Assembly: GCA_009781765.1 (NCBI GenBank)
Contig: WQVC01000007.1
Span: 1-49,043 of the forward strand
Reading direction: 5' to 3'
DNA: 49,043 nt
DNA from: Defluviitaleaceae bacterium
Lineage (GTDB): Bacteria > Bacillota > Clostridia > Lachnospirales > WQUN01
Shown here: piece after piece, positions 17,013-25,545 of the stretch
Position numbering within the stretch: position 1 is the first letter of the stretch
How the letters are laid out: the number at the start of each line of letters is the position of its first letter
Made by a program: the position numbers and the translations under genes
The notes under the pieces: generated by a model
The model's input: only the letters and a program-made list of their open reading frames with translations
Told to the model about the DNA's origin: nothing
Databases searched by the model: none

Positions 17013-18434
17013 ATGAAAAAACGAATTTTGTTTTTGTTGCCGGTAATGGCACTTGCGTTCGCGCTTGCGGCATGTGCTTGCGACGACAACGAGGTCGGTA
17101 ATGAAACCGACCCGGGCCGCACAGGCGGCGACGACGGCACAACAGTACGCGAGGAAATGCTTCCTCCGGAGCGCAACCTCGGGGGCATGGAAATTAACAT
17201 TGCCCAGTGGTTTCAAGATGAATGTACCGAAACAGCAGACCCCGGCAGTGCGCCGGAGCGCGCGCGTTGGGATGACAGACGCGCACAAGAAGAACGCTAT
17301 AATTTCCGTATGCGCTATGTGCGTTACGGAAGTTGGCACGATGTTCGCGACGACCTTCGCGACCAACTTTTGGCACAAAACAGAGATTTTCAAATTTGGG
17401 TTGTTGAGCCGACGTGGTTTGCAACGCACCACGGTCAAAGGCTTTTCGCACCCGTTCCCATGCACAACTTTGAAGACGACTACGGCATCGAATGGAACGA
17501 AAGTATACTTGAATTGACAATGCGCGACGGCGTACCGCACGGTTTTGCAAGCGGAATCGAAATGGCGGGCGGCGTTTACTTTAACATGCGCCTGCTTGAA
17601 GAAGCTGGCCTTCCGCGCGACTTGCCCTTCACATTGCAAAGAGAAGACAACTGGACTTGGGATACGTTTACCGAAATGGCTCGTCCGCTTTCAATTGACC
17701 GTTACGGTCGCGGAATCATTGACACATGGGCAATTACCGCGTTCCACCAAGAGGTTCTCGGACACGCTCTTGCCTCTAACGGCGCGGCGTTTGTTGTGAT
17801 TAACCCCGAAACGGGACGCTTCGAAAACGCCACAAACACCGACGCTTTCCGCGAAGCTCTTACGTGGGTTGTTTCCCTTAACGAACAAAACTTGACATTT
17901 ATTGAAGACGAAGGCGACAGTTGGGATATGTTCATCCCGATGTTTAACGATTCGCAAGGCGCGATTCGCGTTGCCGCAAACTATGTAGCCGGTAATATTT
18001 TCCCGGAACTTGACGACCCGTGGGGTTTTGTAGCGTTCCCGCGCGGCCCGCGTATGGACCGCCATTATGCGTGGGTTACGCAAAACTTTAACGTAATTCC
18101 GCATTTCTACAGCGAAGATGAAGTTGACGACATCATGTTTGCCTTGCGCAGATGGATTCGCCCCCTTCCCGATGACGACCCGGATGAGTGGATTCTTGAA
18201 GCGGAATCAGTGCATCGCGATTTGCGTTCCGTTGAGGAAACCATGGTCAACTTTACACGCAACCCCGACCTTCACGTAATGCCGGCGCACATGATGATGC
18301 CCGCACTCGGTCACACCGTAGCCGAACTTTTCGCATGGCGTGTTTGGCGCGGAAACGACCCCTCGGTTATCATCGACGAAGCGCAGCAGGTTTGGGACGG
18401 ATTCATCGACCGCGTAAATAATTTACAACAATAA
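17013..18434 (+). CDS. Extracellular sugar-binding lipoprotein
   Basis: A 473-residue family-1 solute-binding lipoprotein. The signal peptide ends at the lipobox ALAAC near residue 21, followed by a second Cys two residues later (CAC), then an acidic Gly/Asp linker. The mature part shows binding-protein blocks: GGVYFNMRLLEEAGLPRDLP, NWTWDTFTEMARPL, and the C-terminal VIIDEAQQVWDGFIDRVN. AGAGGAG precedes the ATG. It follows the second permease pair and precedes the two-domain lipoprotein. Placement before a GH10 xylanase suggests a xylan-derived oligosaccharide ligand, which is inference. Confidence 0.88.
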   Translation: MKKRILFLLPVMALAFALAACACDDNEVGNETDPGRTGGDDGTTVREEMLPPERNLGGMEINIAQWFQDECTETADPGSAPERARWDDRRAQEERYNFRMRYVRYGSWHDVRDDLRDQLLAQNRDFQIWVVEPTWFATHHGQRLFAPVPMHNFEDDYGIEWNESILELTMRDGVPHGFASGIEMAGGVYFNMRLLEEAGLPRDLPFTLQREDNWTWDTFTEMARPLSIDRYGRGIIDTWAITAFHQEVLGHALASNGAAFVVINPETGRFENATNTDAFREALTWVVSLNEQNLTFIEDEGDSWDMFIPMFNDSQGAIRVAANYVAGNIFPELDDPWGFVAFPRGPRMDRHYAWVTQNFNVIPHFYSEDEVDDIMFALRRWIRPLPDDDPDEWILEAESVHRDLRSVEETMVNFTRNPDLHVMPAHMMMPALGHTVAELFAWRVWRGNDPSVIIDEAQQVWDGFIDRVNNLQQ

Positions 18435-18449
18435 TCGGGAGGGTTTGAC

Positions 18450-19640
18450 GTGAAGAAGTATTTAATTTTGACGCTTGCTTTGATTTTCGCGATGGCATTT
18501 TTCACAGCGTGTGCTTGTGACGACGATACCGTTGTTACAGACGGCCCTGCGGTTGACATCAGCGTTGACCCCCCGGCCGATGACGAACCCGATGTTCCCG
18601 AGATTCCCGACGTCGTTGCGCCCGAACCCATTCCGCGCCCTGCGGGTGTGTTGTGGTCGTTAAGCACGGATATGTATATCCAGGCACTTGAAGTCGGCGC
18701 GAGAAACGAGGACGTTGTTGAGGCATCCCCCGTGGTTTACGAGGCGGGTTCGCCGCGCCTTACAATTGAGGAAGGCCCTAACGGCAACGCAATCGGAATT
18801 TCCGCTCGCAACGCAACTCATTACACCATCGACATCGTTACTTCCGAAATGGACTGGGACTTTGCGAACAACAGCTACATCATGGTTGTAACCGGTGTTC
18901 TCAGCGAGGACGCAACGCTTATAATCGGCGGCGCAGATAACCCGTGGAGTTGGCTTTCTTACGGCGATTTTGCCGGCGGCGCAACCGATTACGACGGCAA
19001 TAATTTCCGTGTTGCCCTCGTTCTCGAAAGCCCCGAGTGCCTCGAAGCCGCAGGCAACAGGCAACACATCCGCATTCAAACAAACTGCACATCGGATTTC
19101 GTGATTAACGATATCGTAATCGCAACGCACACATCTGCGGCGTTTCCGCGCCCGGATGACGTCGTGTATTCTTTAAGCACCGACCCGCTCGTGCAGCTCT
19201 TGGATGTGGGCTTCTTCGAAACCCGCGACTATAACATGGTTCTTGCCGCGCCGCTTTTGGGCGCAGCCGGCGGCCCGCGTATCGACGTTGTTGAAGGCCC
19301 CTACGGAAACGCGCTGAACATTCGCAATCGTATGGGCAATTGGTACGCGCTTGACATCGTTTCGGAGCTTGTTCCGTGGAATTTGGACGAAAATTCCTAC
19401 ACGGTAACCGTGCGCGGGCATCTCGACAACCCCGGCGGAACGTTCATAATCGGCGGCGCGGATAACCCGTGGACGTGGCTTGCCAACGATTATGCCGATG
19501 AAGACGGAAATTTCGAAATCACTCACGTGATTACAAGCGAAGACGACCTTGCCGACGCCGGCAGACGCGGTTGGATTCGTTTGCAATCAAACGACACGGA
19601 GCATTTTACAATTTATGACCTTGTAATTGCGCGTCAATAG
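18450..19640 (+). CDS. Lipoprotein with two tandem beta-sandwich-like domains
   Basis: A 396-residue lipoprotein with a GTG start seven bases after GGGAGGG. The signal peptide ends FFTACAC, again with the CAC double cysteine, and is followed by an acidic Pro-rich linker (about 27-65). The rest is two related domains of about 150 residues. Each begins with a V.(W/Y)SLSTD element, then RL/I..EGP.GNA, then a TYxxDIV strand, and each contains IIGGADNPW.WL near its end. The pattern resembles CBM4/9-like sandwiches, but I recognise no named family. It lies between a sugar-binding lipoprotein and a xylanase. A surface role in holding xylan or oligosaccharide for uptake is inferred. Confidence 0.7.
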   Translation: MKKYLILTLALIFAMAFFTACACDDDTVVTDGPAVDISVDPPADDEPDVPEIPDVVAPEPIPRPAGVLWSLSTDMYIQALEVGARNEDVVEASPVVYEAGSPRLTIEEGPNGNAIGISARNATHYTIDIVTSEMDWDFANNSYIMVVTGVLSEDATLIIGGADNPWSWLSYGDFAGGATDYDGNNFRVALVLESPECLEAAGNRQHIRIQTNCTSDFVINDIVIATHTSAAFPRPDDVVYSLSTDPLVQLLDVGFFETRDYNMVLAAPLLGAAGGPRIDVVEGPYGNALNIRNRMGNWYALDIVSELVPWNLDENSYTVTVRGHLDNPGGTFIIGGADNPWTWLANDYADEDGNFEITHVITSEDDLADAGRRGWIRLQSNDTEHFTIYDLVIARQ

Positions 19641-19650
19641 GCACATTTGC

Positions 19651-19698
19651 AAAATCCTATCGGTCGCCGGTCGGTTACCGATAGGATTTTGTTTTTTT
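19651..19698 (+). terminator. Intrinsic terminator (family E hairpin)
   Basis: A perfect 14-bp stem (19651-19664 with 19677-19690) with a 12-base loop and a run of seven T at 19692-19698. It ends the long transport operon, ten bases after the lipoprotein stop. The stem base CCTATCGGT and loop edge CGGTTACC are shared with the hairpins at 4773 and 31731. Confidence 0.9.
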
Positions 19699-19742
19699 AC
19701 ATAGAAGCCCCGGCTTCTTAAAAGTTTAGGAGGATTTATAAA

Positions 19743-20828
19743 ATGTGGGACTTAACGTTACCGTCGCTTTGTGCGACGTTTGAAAAGTATTTTACGGTGG
19801 GAAATATTGTTACGCCGGAGGAACTTGATGATGCGGAACTTATGGCGATGTACAAGCATCATTACAATTCCGTTACGGCGGAAAACGCAATGAAGCCGGA
19901 GGCGGTTTCTTCCGCGCCCGGCGTTTATAATTTCGAACATGCGGACAAAATTGTAAAATGGGCGGAAGAAAATAAAATGATGTTGGTTGGGCACACATTG
20001 GTTTGGCACGCGCAATCCGCAAAATGGCTCAATCGAAACGAGGACGGCACGCCTCTTCCCCGCGCACAGGCCAAAGCGAACATGGAAGCGTTTATCAAAG
20101 AGTATGTCGGGCGTTACAGCGGCAAAATTTATTCGTGGGACGTTGTGAACGAAGCGTTTATCGACAGCAGCGGCAGCGAGCCTTACAACGGAAACTGGCG
20201 CGATTATTTGCGCCGCGAAACGGAAAATCCCAGAGCCGTGGGGCATTGGTATCTTGCCTACGCGAACGGTGCGGGCGAAGGTGAAAGCGGCGCGGATTAC
20301 ATGTTTGACGCATTTTATTTTGCGCGAAAATACGACCCGAAGGCAATTTTATATTTCAACGAGTACAACGAGGAGTTTCCTCACAAGCGGCACGCCATTG
20401 TCGATATGGTGAACGATTTGAACGCGGAGTGGCGGGCGCATCCGGAGTATGACGGGCGACTTCTTGTTGAGGGAATCGGGATGCAAAGCCATCACAATCA
20501 CATACACACAGACGTTGACCGAGTTCGCGCCGCGCTTGAACTTTACAGCAAAACCGGCACGAAAATTTCCATTACCGAAATGGACTTCACTTTTGGCTCG
20601 GAATCAGAACCCGCGAATCCGCTTTCGCCGGAAGAATCCAAAAAACAGGCGGAAACACACGCTGCGCTTTTCGCGCTGTTCATGGAGTTTTCCGCGCACA
20701 TTGAGCGCGTGACTTTATGGGGGAAAAATGACGGACAGAGTTGGCGCAAGTGGGGTTCGCCCCATTTGTTCGACGAAAATTGCCAAGCGAAAGAGGCTTT
20801 CCACGCCATAATCTCACTCGTAAAATAA
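19743..20828 (+). CDS. Intracellular GH10 endo-1,4-beta-xylanase
   Basis: A 361-residue glycoside hydrolase family 10 enzyme, cleaving beta-1,4 xylosidic bonds with retention. The acid/base Glu137 lies in WDVVNEAF and the nucleophile Glu279 in ITEMDF; VTAENAMKPE and VGHTLVWHAQ are further GH10 blocks. There is no signal peptide or binding module, and the chain covers only the catalytic barrel, so it should act in the cytosol on imported xylo-oligosaccharides. Intracellular xylanases of this kind are known in Geobacillus and Paenibacillus. AGGAGG lies seven bases before the ATG. It is separated from the transport operon by a strong terminator, so its transcription may be separate or by read-through. 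Confidence 0.95.
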   Translation: MWDLTLPSLCATFEKYFTVGNIVTPEELDDAELMAMYKHHYNSVTAENAMKPEAVSSAPGVYNFEHADKIVKWAEENKMMLVGHTLVWHAQSAKWLNRNEDGTPLPRAQAKANMEAFIKEYVGRYSGKIYSWDVVNEAFIDSSGSEPYNGNWRDYLRRETENPRAVGHWYLAYANGAGEGESGADYMFDAFYFARKYDPKAILYFNEYNEEFPHKRHAIVDMVNDLNAEWRAHPEYDGRLLVEGIGMQSHHNHIHTDVDRVRAALELYSKTGTKISITEMDFTFGSESEPANPLSPEESKKQAETHAALFALFMEFSAHIERVTLWGKNDGQSWRKWGSPHLFDENCQAKEAFHAIISLVK

Positions 20829-20843
20829 AAGGGAGCAAAATTT

Positions 20844-22784
20844 TTGGACGAGAACAAAAAAACACCGCCGAATTCGCCGCGTTTTCCGAACGTTGTGCTG
20901 TTATTTGTTGCGGCGTTTTCAATTTTTCTTTTGCTGCAAATGCTTTGGAACGTGTTTTCGCGGGAAGAGCCGCGGCAAATTTTGTACAGCGAGTTTGTCG
21001 CGTATTTGGAGTCGGAGCGCGTCGAACTCGTTATTGTTCGCCCGGACAGGCTCGAAATCACGCTGATTCCCGAGTATGAGCCGGAGTTCGAGTCGGAAAA
21101 TAATCAAATTTCCGACTTATTTGCGTGGCTTATTCCGCAAGCTCCGCCCGAAAACGTTGTTCATACGGGTCGTATGCCCGACCCGCGCCTGCGCGAAATG
21201 CTCGACGAACACAACATTGAGTACGACGCGCCGATTATTCCGAATACGATGCTGCGCAACACGTTGTTGCACATGGGTTTTTATGTGCTGATAATTTTTT
21301 TGATGCTGCTGTTCATACGGCGCATGATGGGCGGAATTATCGGCGGAAAAGGCGGAATAATGGGCTTCGGGCAATCGAACGCCAAAGTTTATATGGAGAA
21401 AAAAACCGGCGTCACTTTTGACGACGTTGCCGGGCAGGAAGAAGCCAAGGACAGCCTCACTGAAATTGTTGACTTTTTGCACAATCCCGAAAAATACACG
21501 GCAATCGGCGCGACGCAACCCAAGGGCGCGTTGCTTGTCGGGCCGCCGGGTACGGGCAAAACCCTGCTTGCAAAGGCCGTCGCCGGCGAGGCGGGCGTTG
21601 TATTTTTTTCGCTTTCCGGGTCTGATTTCGTGGAAATGTTCGTGGGTGTGGGCGCGTCGCGGGTGCGCGATTTGTTCAAGCAGGCGAATCAGCAGTCGCC
21701 GTGCATCATTTTCATCGACGAAATCGACGCCATCGGGCGCAGTCGCGACAGCCAAGTCGGCAGCAACGACGAGCGCGAGCAAACGCTTAATCAGCTTTTG
21801 GCGGAAATGGACGGCTTCGATTCGTCAAAAGGCGTCGTGATTCTCGGCGCAACAAACCGGCCGGAAATTTTGGACAAAGCACTGCTTCGCCCCGGTCGCT
21901 TCGACAGGCGAATCAACGTCGAGCTGCCCGACTTAAAAGGGCGCATCGAAGTGCTTACGGTTCACGCCAAGAAGGTCAAAATGTCCGAAGCCGTTGACCT
22001 GCGGCGCATCGCCATGATTACGCCGGGCGCGGCGGGCGCGGATTTGGCAAACATGATAAACGAAGCCGCGCTTCACGCTGTTCGCATGAAACGCGCACAA
22101 GTTGAGCAGGAAGATTTGCTCGAAGCCGTTGAGGTCGTAATCGCGGGCAAGGAGAAAAAAGACCGCATTATGACCGAAAAAGAAAAACGCATCGTTGCGT
22201 ATCACGAAATCGGACACGCACTTGCGCGAACGGCGCAAAAAGATGCGAAACCCGTTGAAAAAATAACAATTGTTCCGCGAACAAAAGGTTCGCTCGGATA
22301 CGTGCTTGCTGCGCCCGAGGAAGAAAAGTTTATGCACTCGAAGGACGAAATGCTTGCGGAAATTATCGTGCTTATGGCCGGCCGTGCCGCCGAGGAAGTC
22401 GTTTTCGACACAAAAACCACCGGCGCATCAAACGACATCGAAAAAGCCACGCAAATGGCGCGCTCGATGGTTTCGATGTACGGCATGAGCGAGAAATTCG
22501 GCATGATGGGGCTTGAAAGTATGCAAAATCGCTACCTCGACGGTCGCACGGTTTTGCAGGTTTCCGACCAAACCGGCGCGGAACTCGACGCCGAAGTTCG
22601 CGGCATAATCGACGATTGCTACAAAAAAGCCCTCGATTTGCTGCGCGAAAACAAGGATAAATTAAACAACCTCGCTGAATATTTATTCAACAAGGAAACG
22701 ATTACCGGCGAAGAATTTATGGAGCTTTACAACGGCGGCGGCTCGGAAGCGAGTGCGGACGCCGCGCTTGACGTTATTATTTAG
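20844..22784 (+). CDS. ftsH: ATP-dependent zinc metalloprotease FtsH
   Basis: A 646-residue membrane AAA+ protease that degrades misfolded and regulatory membrane proteins. The first membrane helix is at about 17-38, an external domain at 40-138, and the second helix at about 141-160. The Walker A GPPGTGKT is at 233-240, Walker B IIFIDEID near 288-295, the second region of homology ATNRPEILD...RPGRFDR follows, and the zinc site HEIGH is at 454-458 (most homologues have HEAGH). The length matches the family. The start is TTG, eight bases after GGGAG. It begins 15 bases after the xylanase stop, an odd neighbour for ftsH, and has no visible promoter of its own. Confidence 0.97.
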   Translation: MDENKKTPPNSPRFPNVVLLFVAAFSIFLLLQMLWNVFSREEPRQILYSEFVAYLESERVELVIVRPDRLEITLIPEYEPEFESENNQISDLFAWLIPQAPPENVVHTGRMPDPRLREMLDEHNIEYDAPIIPNTMLRNTLLHMGFYVLIIFLMLLFIRRMMGGIIGGKGGIMGFGQSNAKVYMEKKTGVTFDDVAGQEEAKDSLTEIVDFLHNPEKYTAIGATQPKGALLVGPPGTGKTLLAKAVAGEAGVVFFSLSGSDFVEMFVGVGASRVRDLFKQANQQSPCIIFIDEIDAIGRSRDSQVGSNDEREQTLNQLLAEMDGFDSSKGVVILGATNRPEILDKALLRPGRFDRRINVELPDLKGRIEVLTVHAKKVKMSEAVDLRRIAMITPGAAGADLANMINEAALHAVRMKRAQVEQEDLLEAVEVVIAGKEKKDRIMTEKEKRIVAYHEIGHALARTAQKDAKPVEKITIVPRTKGSLGYVLAAPEEEKFMHSKDEMLAEIIVLMAGRAAEEVVFDTKTTGASNDIEKATQMARSMVSMYGMSEKFGMMGLESMQNRYLDGRTVLQVSDQTGAELDAEVRGIIDDCYKKALDLLRENKDKLNNLAEYLFNKETITGEEFMELYNGGGSEASADAALDVII

Positions 22785-22797
22785 CGGCGTGAGCGAA

Positions 22798-23553
22798 ATG
22801 ACGGAAAAAATCTTGCTGTATGAAGAATTATCCATGAACGCGCATCCGGCGTTGCAAACGCAATTTTATGACGGTTGGGTGTTGCGTTTTGCAAACGGCT
22901 ACACAAAGCGCGCAAATTCAATCAATCCGCTTTATTCGTCCGGCGTTGACCTGAAAACGAAAATAATCGAATGTGAAAAACGATACGCCATGTATAATTT
23001 GCCCGCTGTTTACAAGTTGACCGTCGCGGCAGACCCAAATCTTGACAGATTGCTTGCCGAGCAAGGTTACGACATCACCGAGGATTCGGCATATGTTATG
23101 GGAATGGATTTGCAGAGCAAAAATTTCAGCGCGGGCGATTGCGAATTGACGCGCCAAATCGGAGATGCTTGGCTAAATTCGTATTTTGAACTAAGCGAAT
23201 GCACCGACAAAGCAAAAATGGCGACAGCCCGGCTGATTTTCGAAAATACAAAAAACGCCCTTATATTCGGGCGCGTTTTTAAATCCGGAATACCTGTAGC
23301 CTGCGGCGCGGTGGTAATCGAACGCGGTTTTGCGGGCTTTTTGAATATCGTTGTCGATAAAAAACATCGGGGCAAAGGTTACGGGACGGAAATATGCGAA
23401 TCGCTTTTGTCGGTATCAAAAGACCTCGGTGCGCATACTGCATACTTGCAAGTGATACAAAACAATAATGTCGCCGTAAATTTATACAGCAAAATCGGAT
23501 ACAAAACTATATATCCGTATTGGTATCGCGTGAAAAATTTTTGCTCCCGGTAG
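22798..23553 (+). CDS. GNAT-family N-acetyltransferase
   Basis: A 251-residue protein with a GNAT acetyl-CoA fold in its C-terminal half. The motif-A signature is NIVVDKKHRGKGYGTEICES (near residue 190), followed by AYLQVIQNNNVAVNLYSKIG, the usual motif B. The N-terminal half (QFYDGWVLRFANGYTKRANSINP) fits the two-domain acetyltransferases in which a first degenerate GNAT domain precedes the active one. No membrane segment is present. The ATG at 22798 lies just after the ftsH stop, with a weak ribosome site. The substrate is unknown. The stop codon touches a family A repeat. Confidence 0.88.
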   Translation: MTEKILLYEELSMNAHPALQTQFYDGWVLRFANGYTKRANSINPLYSSGVDLKTKIIECEKRYAMYNLPAVYKLTVAADPNLDRLLAEQGYDITEDSAYVMGMDLQSKNFSAGDCELTRQIGDAWLNSYFELSECTDKAKMATARLIFENTKNALIFGRVFKSGIPVACGAVVIERGFAGFLNIVVDKKHRGKGYGTEICESLLSVSKDLGAHTAYLQVIQNNNVAVNLYSKIGYKTIYPYWYRVKNFCSR

Positions 23554-23642
23554 CGCGAACGCAATTGAGAAGCCCGTTCAGGCTTCGTCGGAAAACGCGC
23601 TGATGGGTGCGGGCGATTTTCCGCCTCGTTTTCGAACAACGC
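23554..23642 (-). repeat. Family A palindromic repeat
   Basis: Read on the minus strand, this has the family A order: a degenerate left end, GAGGCGGAAAATCGC, GCGCGTTTTCCGACGAAG, CCTGAACGGGCTTCTCAA and a right end CGTTCGCG. It fills the gap between the convergent GNAT and bioY genes. The copy inside bioY begins about 300 bp away. Confidence 0.75.
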
Positions 23643-23656
23643 AAAATCAAATTGCT

Positions 23657-24388
23657 CTACTGTTTTATTTTGTTCCCGGAGAACGAAAGTGCCGCCTGAA
23701 TCCGCCGTCCGACGATAATCGCCGCGATTATTTTGAACAAATCCGGCAGGATAAACGGCGCGACAGTTGCCGCAAATGCCGTTGCAAAAGTTGACGACAT
23801 AACGACCACGAACCACGTCATACCAAACGTCCAGTTTACAATCGTTGCGGCAATCATCGCGGCGGCAAGAATGATATTTTGAGTGCGCTTTGAGCGCGCT
23901 TTTTTGTTGCGTTCGGAAGCTGCTTCGGGGGAATGTGAGCGAACGTTCTCGAGAAGCCCGTTCAGGTATCGTCGGAAACCGCGCCGAATCCCGCGATTTC
24001 CCGCGTCGCCTTCACGGTTCTCAGGGGCGTTCGCGGCAGCAGACGGCATTTGTCCCCGGCGTTCAGTGTGCGCCCGGCGCAACCCTGCGGCAAACGCAAG
24101 CAGCGGAAACGAAATCAAAAATCCGCCGGTCGGCCCGGCAAGCACTTCAAGACCGCTTCTCCCGCCGTGAAAAATCGGCACACCGACAAGCCCGAGCAAA
24201 ATGTAAATCAAAACCGCGACAACGCCTTTTTTCGGCCCGAGAATCATTCCCGCAAGCAAAATTGCCCATGTTTGCAGGGTAAACGGTACGCCGCCGGGTA
24301 GCGGAATTACAATAAACGCGCAAACGGCGATAACCGCTGTCATAATTGCTATGTAGCACAGGTCGCGAACCGAAAATGATTTCCGCAT
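23657..24388 (-). CDS. bioY: BioY biotin transporter with repeat-derived insertion
   Basis: The substrate-binding membrane component of an ECF-type biotin importer. The N-terminal half is typical: IPLPGGVPFTLQTWAILLAG, LVGVPIFHGGRSGLEVLAGP and TGGFLISFPLLAFAAG. The C-terminal half resumes with helices IILAAAMIAATIVNW and PFILPDLFKIIAAIIVG. Between them, about residues 119-184, is a hydrophilic, Arg/Asn-rich stretch that ordinary BioY proteins (about 180-195 residues) lack; this one has 243. Of this, 32 codons (23939-24034) are a family A repeat read in frame. The insert falls between helices, so the protein may still work. The ATG at 24388 follows AAGGAGG. Confidence 0.85.
   Translation of the reverse strand: MRKSFSVRDLCYIAIMTAVIAVCAFIVIPLPGGVPFTLQTWAILLAGMILGPKKGVVAVLIYILLGLVGVPIFHGGRSGLEVLAGPTGGFLISFPLLAFAAGLRRAHTERRGQMPSAAANAPENREGDAGNRGIRRGFRRYLNGLLENVRSHSPEAASERNKKARSKRTQNIILAAAMIAATIVNWTFGMTWFVVVMSSTFATAFAATVAPFILPDLFKIIAAIIVGRRIQAALSFSGNKIKQ
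23939..24034 (-). repeat. Family A repeat inserted in frame in bioY
   Basis: Exactly 96 bp from GCGTTCGC to GCGAACG, equal to 32 codons. On the minus strand it starts GCGAACGCCCCTGAGAACCG and ends GGGCTTCTCGAGAACGTTCGC-like, with CCGTGAAGGCGA and TTTCCGACGA inside, as in the copies at 39003 and 48975. The coding frame of bioY runs through it without a stop. Confidence 0.85.
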
Positions 24389-24411
24389 GAAAAAACCTCC
24401 TTGGGATGAAT

Positions 24412-24560
24412 GAACCAAGACCTTGGGGACTCCGTCCCCAAGCCCCTGCAAGGGGACAAAGTCCCCTTGACCCCTTCATAAAAAACGCGCGAAGCGCGTT
24501 TTTTAAAGAGTTTTTGCCCCGCTTTTTCCAAAAAGCGGGTGGGGGGGATTGGGGGCGAAG
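24412..24560. repeat. Family D repeat with araD terminator
   Basis: A run of hairpins: GGGGACTCCGTCCCC, AGGGGACAAAGTCCCCTT, a near-perfect AAAAAACGCG...CGCGTTTTTT (24481-24505) and CCCGCTTTTTCCAAAAAGCGGG. The AT-flanked third hairpin can terminate araD transcription on the minus strand. Similar modules recur after murA and htrA. Confidence 0.7.
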
Positions 24561-24628
24561 CCACCAAAGTCTTGTTCTGCATTTTACAAGGAGATATTTT
24601 ATTTGTCAACTTTTGTGGGGCAAATGGT

Positions 24629-25366
24629 TTACAATTGTCCGTAATAGGCATTCGAGCCGTGTTTTCGGAGATAATGTTTATCAGAAAGCTCGTTCTGCAT
24701 CGGTGCGATATTCGGCTGAAGCATCAGAGTGTGCCACGCCATGAATGCCAATTCTTCCAAAACGACGGAATTATGTGCGGCGGAAATCGCGTCCGCGCCC
24801 CATGTGAACGGGCCGTGGCTTGCAACCAGCACGGCGGGAATTTCATCGGGGTTTGTGCAGGTTTCAACGATTACCTTGCCGGTTTCGAGTTCGTAGCGCG
24901 AACCTCGCGATGCATCAACGTGTTCGCAGTCCGAGCGGGTTTGAGAGCATTCGCCGGAAATTTCATCAGGCGTCATAAGCCGCGTGACGGGAATTGCGCC
25001 GCGAAAATAATCCGCATGAGTTGTACCGAGAGCGGGAATTTTCCGCTTTGCCTGCGAAAAAATTGTTGCGAAACGGCTGTGCGTGTGAACAACCCCGCCG
25101 ATATTGGGAAAATTTCGGTACAATTCCAAATGCGTTGCGGTGTCGGACGAAGGCTTCAATTTGCCCTCGACCGCTTCGCCGGTGTTCAAATCAACGACAA
25201 CCATATCCGACGGCGAAAGATTTTTATACTCAACGCCGCCGGGCTTTATTACAACGAGATTTTTTTCGCGGTCGATGCCGCTTGCGTTGCCCCACGTAAA
25301 TGTAACAAGCCCGTGCGCGGGCAAAAGCATGTTTGCTTCGTAAACCTGATTTTTCAGTTCATCCAT
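24629..25366 (-). CDS. araD: L-ribulose-5-phosphate 4-epimerase with 18-residue insertion
   Basis: A 245-residue class II aldolase-fold zinc enzyme converting L-ribulose 5-phosphate to D-xylulose 5-phosphate, linking arabinose to the pentose phosphate pathway. [31 protein letters not shown], the metal site [18 protein letters not shown] and the C-terminal [16 protein letters not shown] are all present. Compared with E. coli AraD (NGEYEWETGNVIVE), an 18-residue stretch [18 protein letters not shown] is inserted between GE and [11 protein letters not shown]. The inserted DNA contains a small GCGAAC...GTTCGC palindrome. The ATG at 25366 follows AGGAGG. It is separated from the upstream kinase by a terminator and a family B repeat, so it may have its own promoter. 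Confidence 0.93.
   Translation of the reverse strand: MDELKNQVYEANMLLPAHGLVTFTWGNASGIDREKNLVVIKPGGVEYKNLSPSDMVVVDLNTGEAVEGKLKPSSDTATHLELYRNFPNIGGVVHTHSRFATIFSQAKRKIPALGTTHADYFRGAIPVTRLMTPDEISGECSQTRSDCEHVDASRGSRYELETGKVIVETCTNPDEIPAVLVASHGPFTWGADAISAAHNSVVLEELAFMAWHTLMLQPNIAPMQNELSDKHYLRKHGSNAYYGQL
24898..24927. repeat. Mini inverted repeat in the araD insertion
   Basis: GCGAAC (24898-24903) and GTTCGC (24922-24927) flank 18 bases, within the 54-bp in-frame insertion of araD. The ends match family A, but the core does not clearly do so. It may be a decayed or deleted copy. Confidence 0.4.
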
Positions 25367-25392
25367 TACTGCCTCCTGTTGTTTCTGCAATT

Positions 25393-25497
25393 ATGAGAGT
25401 GTTGAGAAATTATCCGTTCGCATACGCTCGCTCTCGAAAACCACCCGCCGGTTTTCGAGAACTCGTCGCAGCTCACGGCATTTTTCAACACTCTCAT
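25393..25497. repeat. Family B palindromic repeat
   Basis: ATGAGAGTGTTGAGAAAT at the left and ATTTTTCAACACTCTCAT at the right form an 18-bp terminal inverted repeat with one mismatch. The core holds CCGTTCGCA, an inner hairpin TCTCGAAAACC...GGTTTTCGAGA, and GCAGCTCACGG. The whole 105 bp can fold into one long hairpin. Confidence 0.85.
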
Positions 25498-25506
25498 CAT
25501 GTGTCG

Positions 25507-25537
25507 AAAAAAAAGCCCTGCGATTCGCCGGGCTTTT
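25507..25537 (-). terminator. Terminator of the pentulose kinase gene
   Basis: On the minus strand, AAAAGCCC and GGGCTTTT (25537-25511) form an eight-bp stem with an 11-base loop, followed by further T residues. It lies just after the kinase stop at 25546. Confidence 0.75.
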
Positions 25538-25545
25538 CTCCTTAC

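Noticed and set aside
24539-25396. A 285-codon plus-strand frame across araD
   Set aside because: It mirrors araD, whose catalytic motifs are intact on the minus strand; the plus-strand product has no family pattern.
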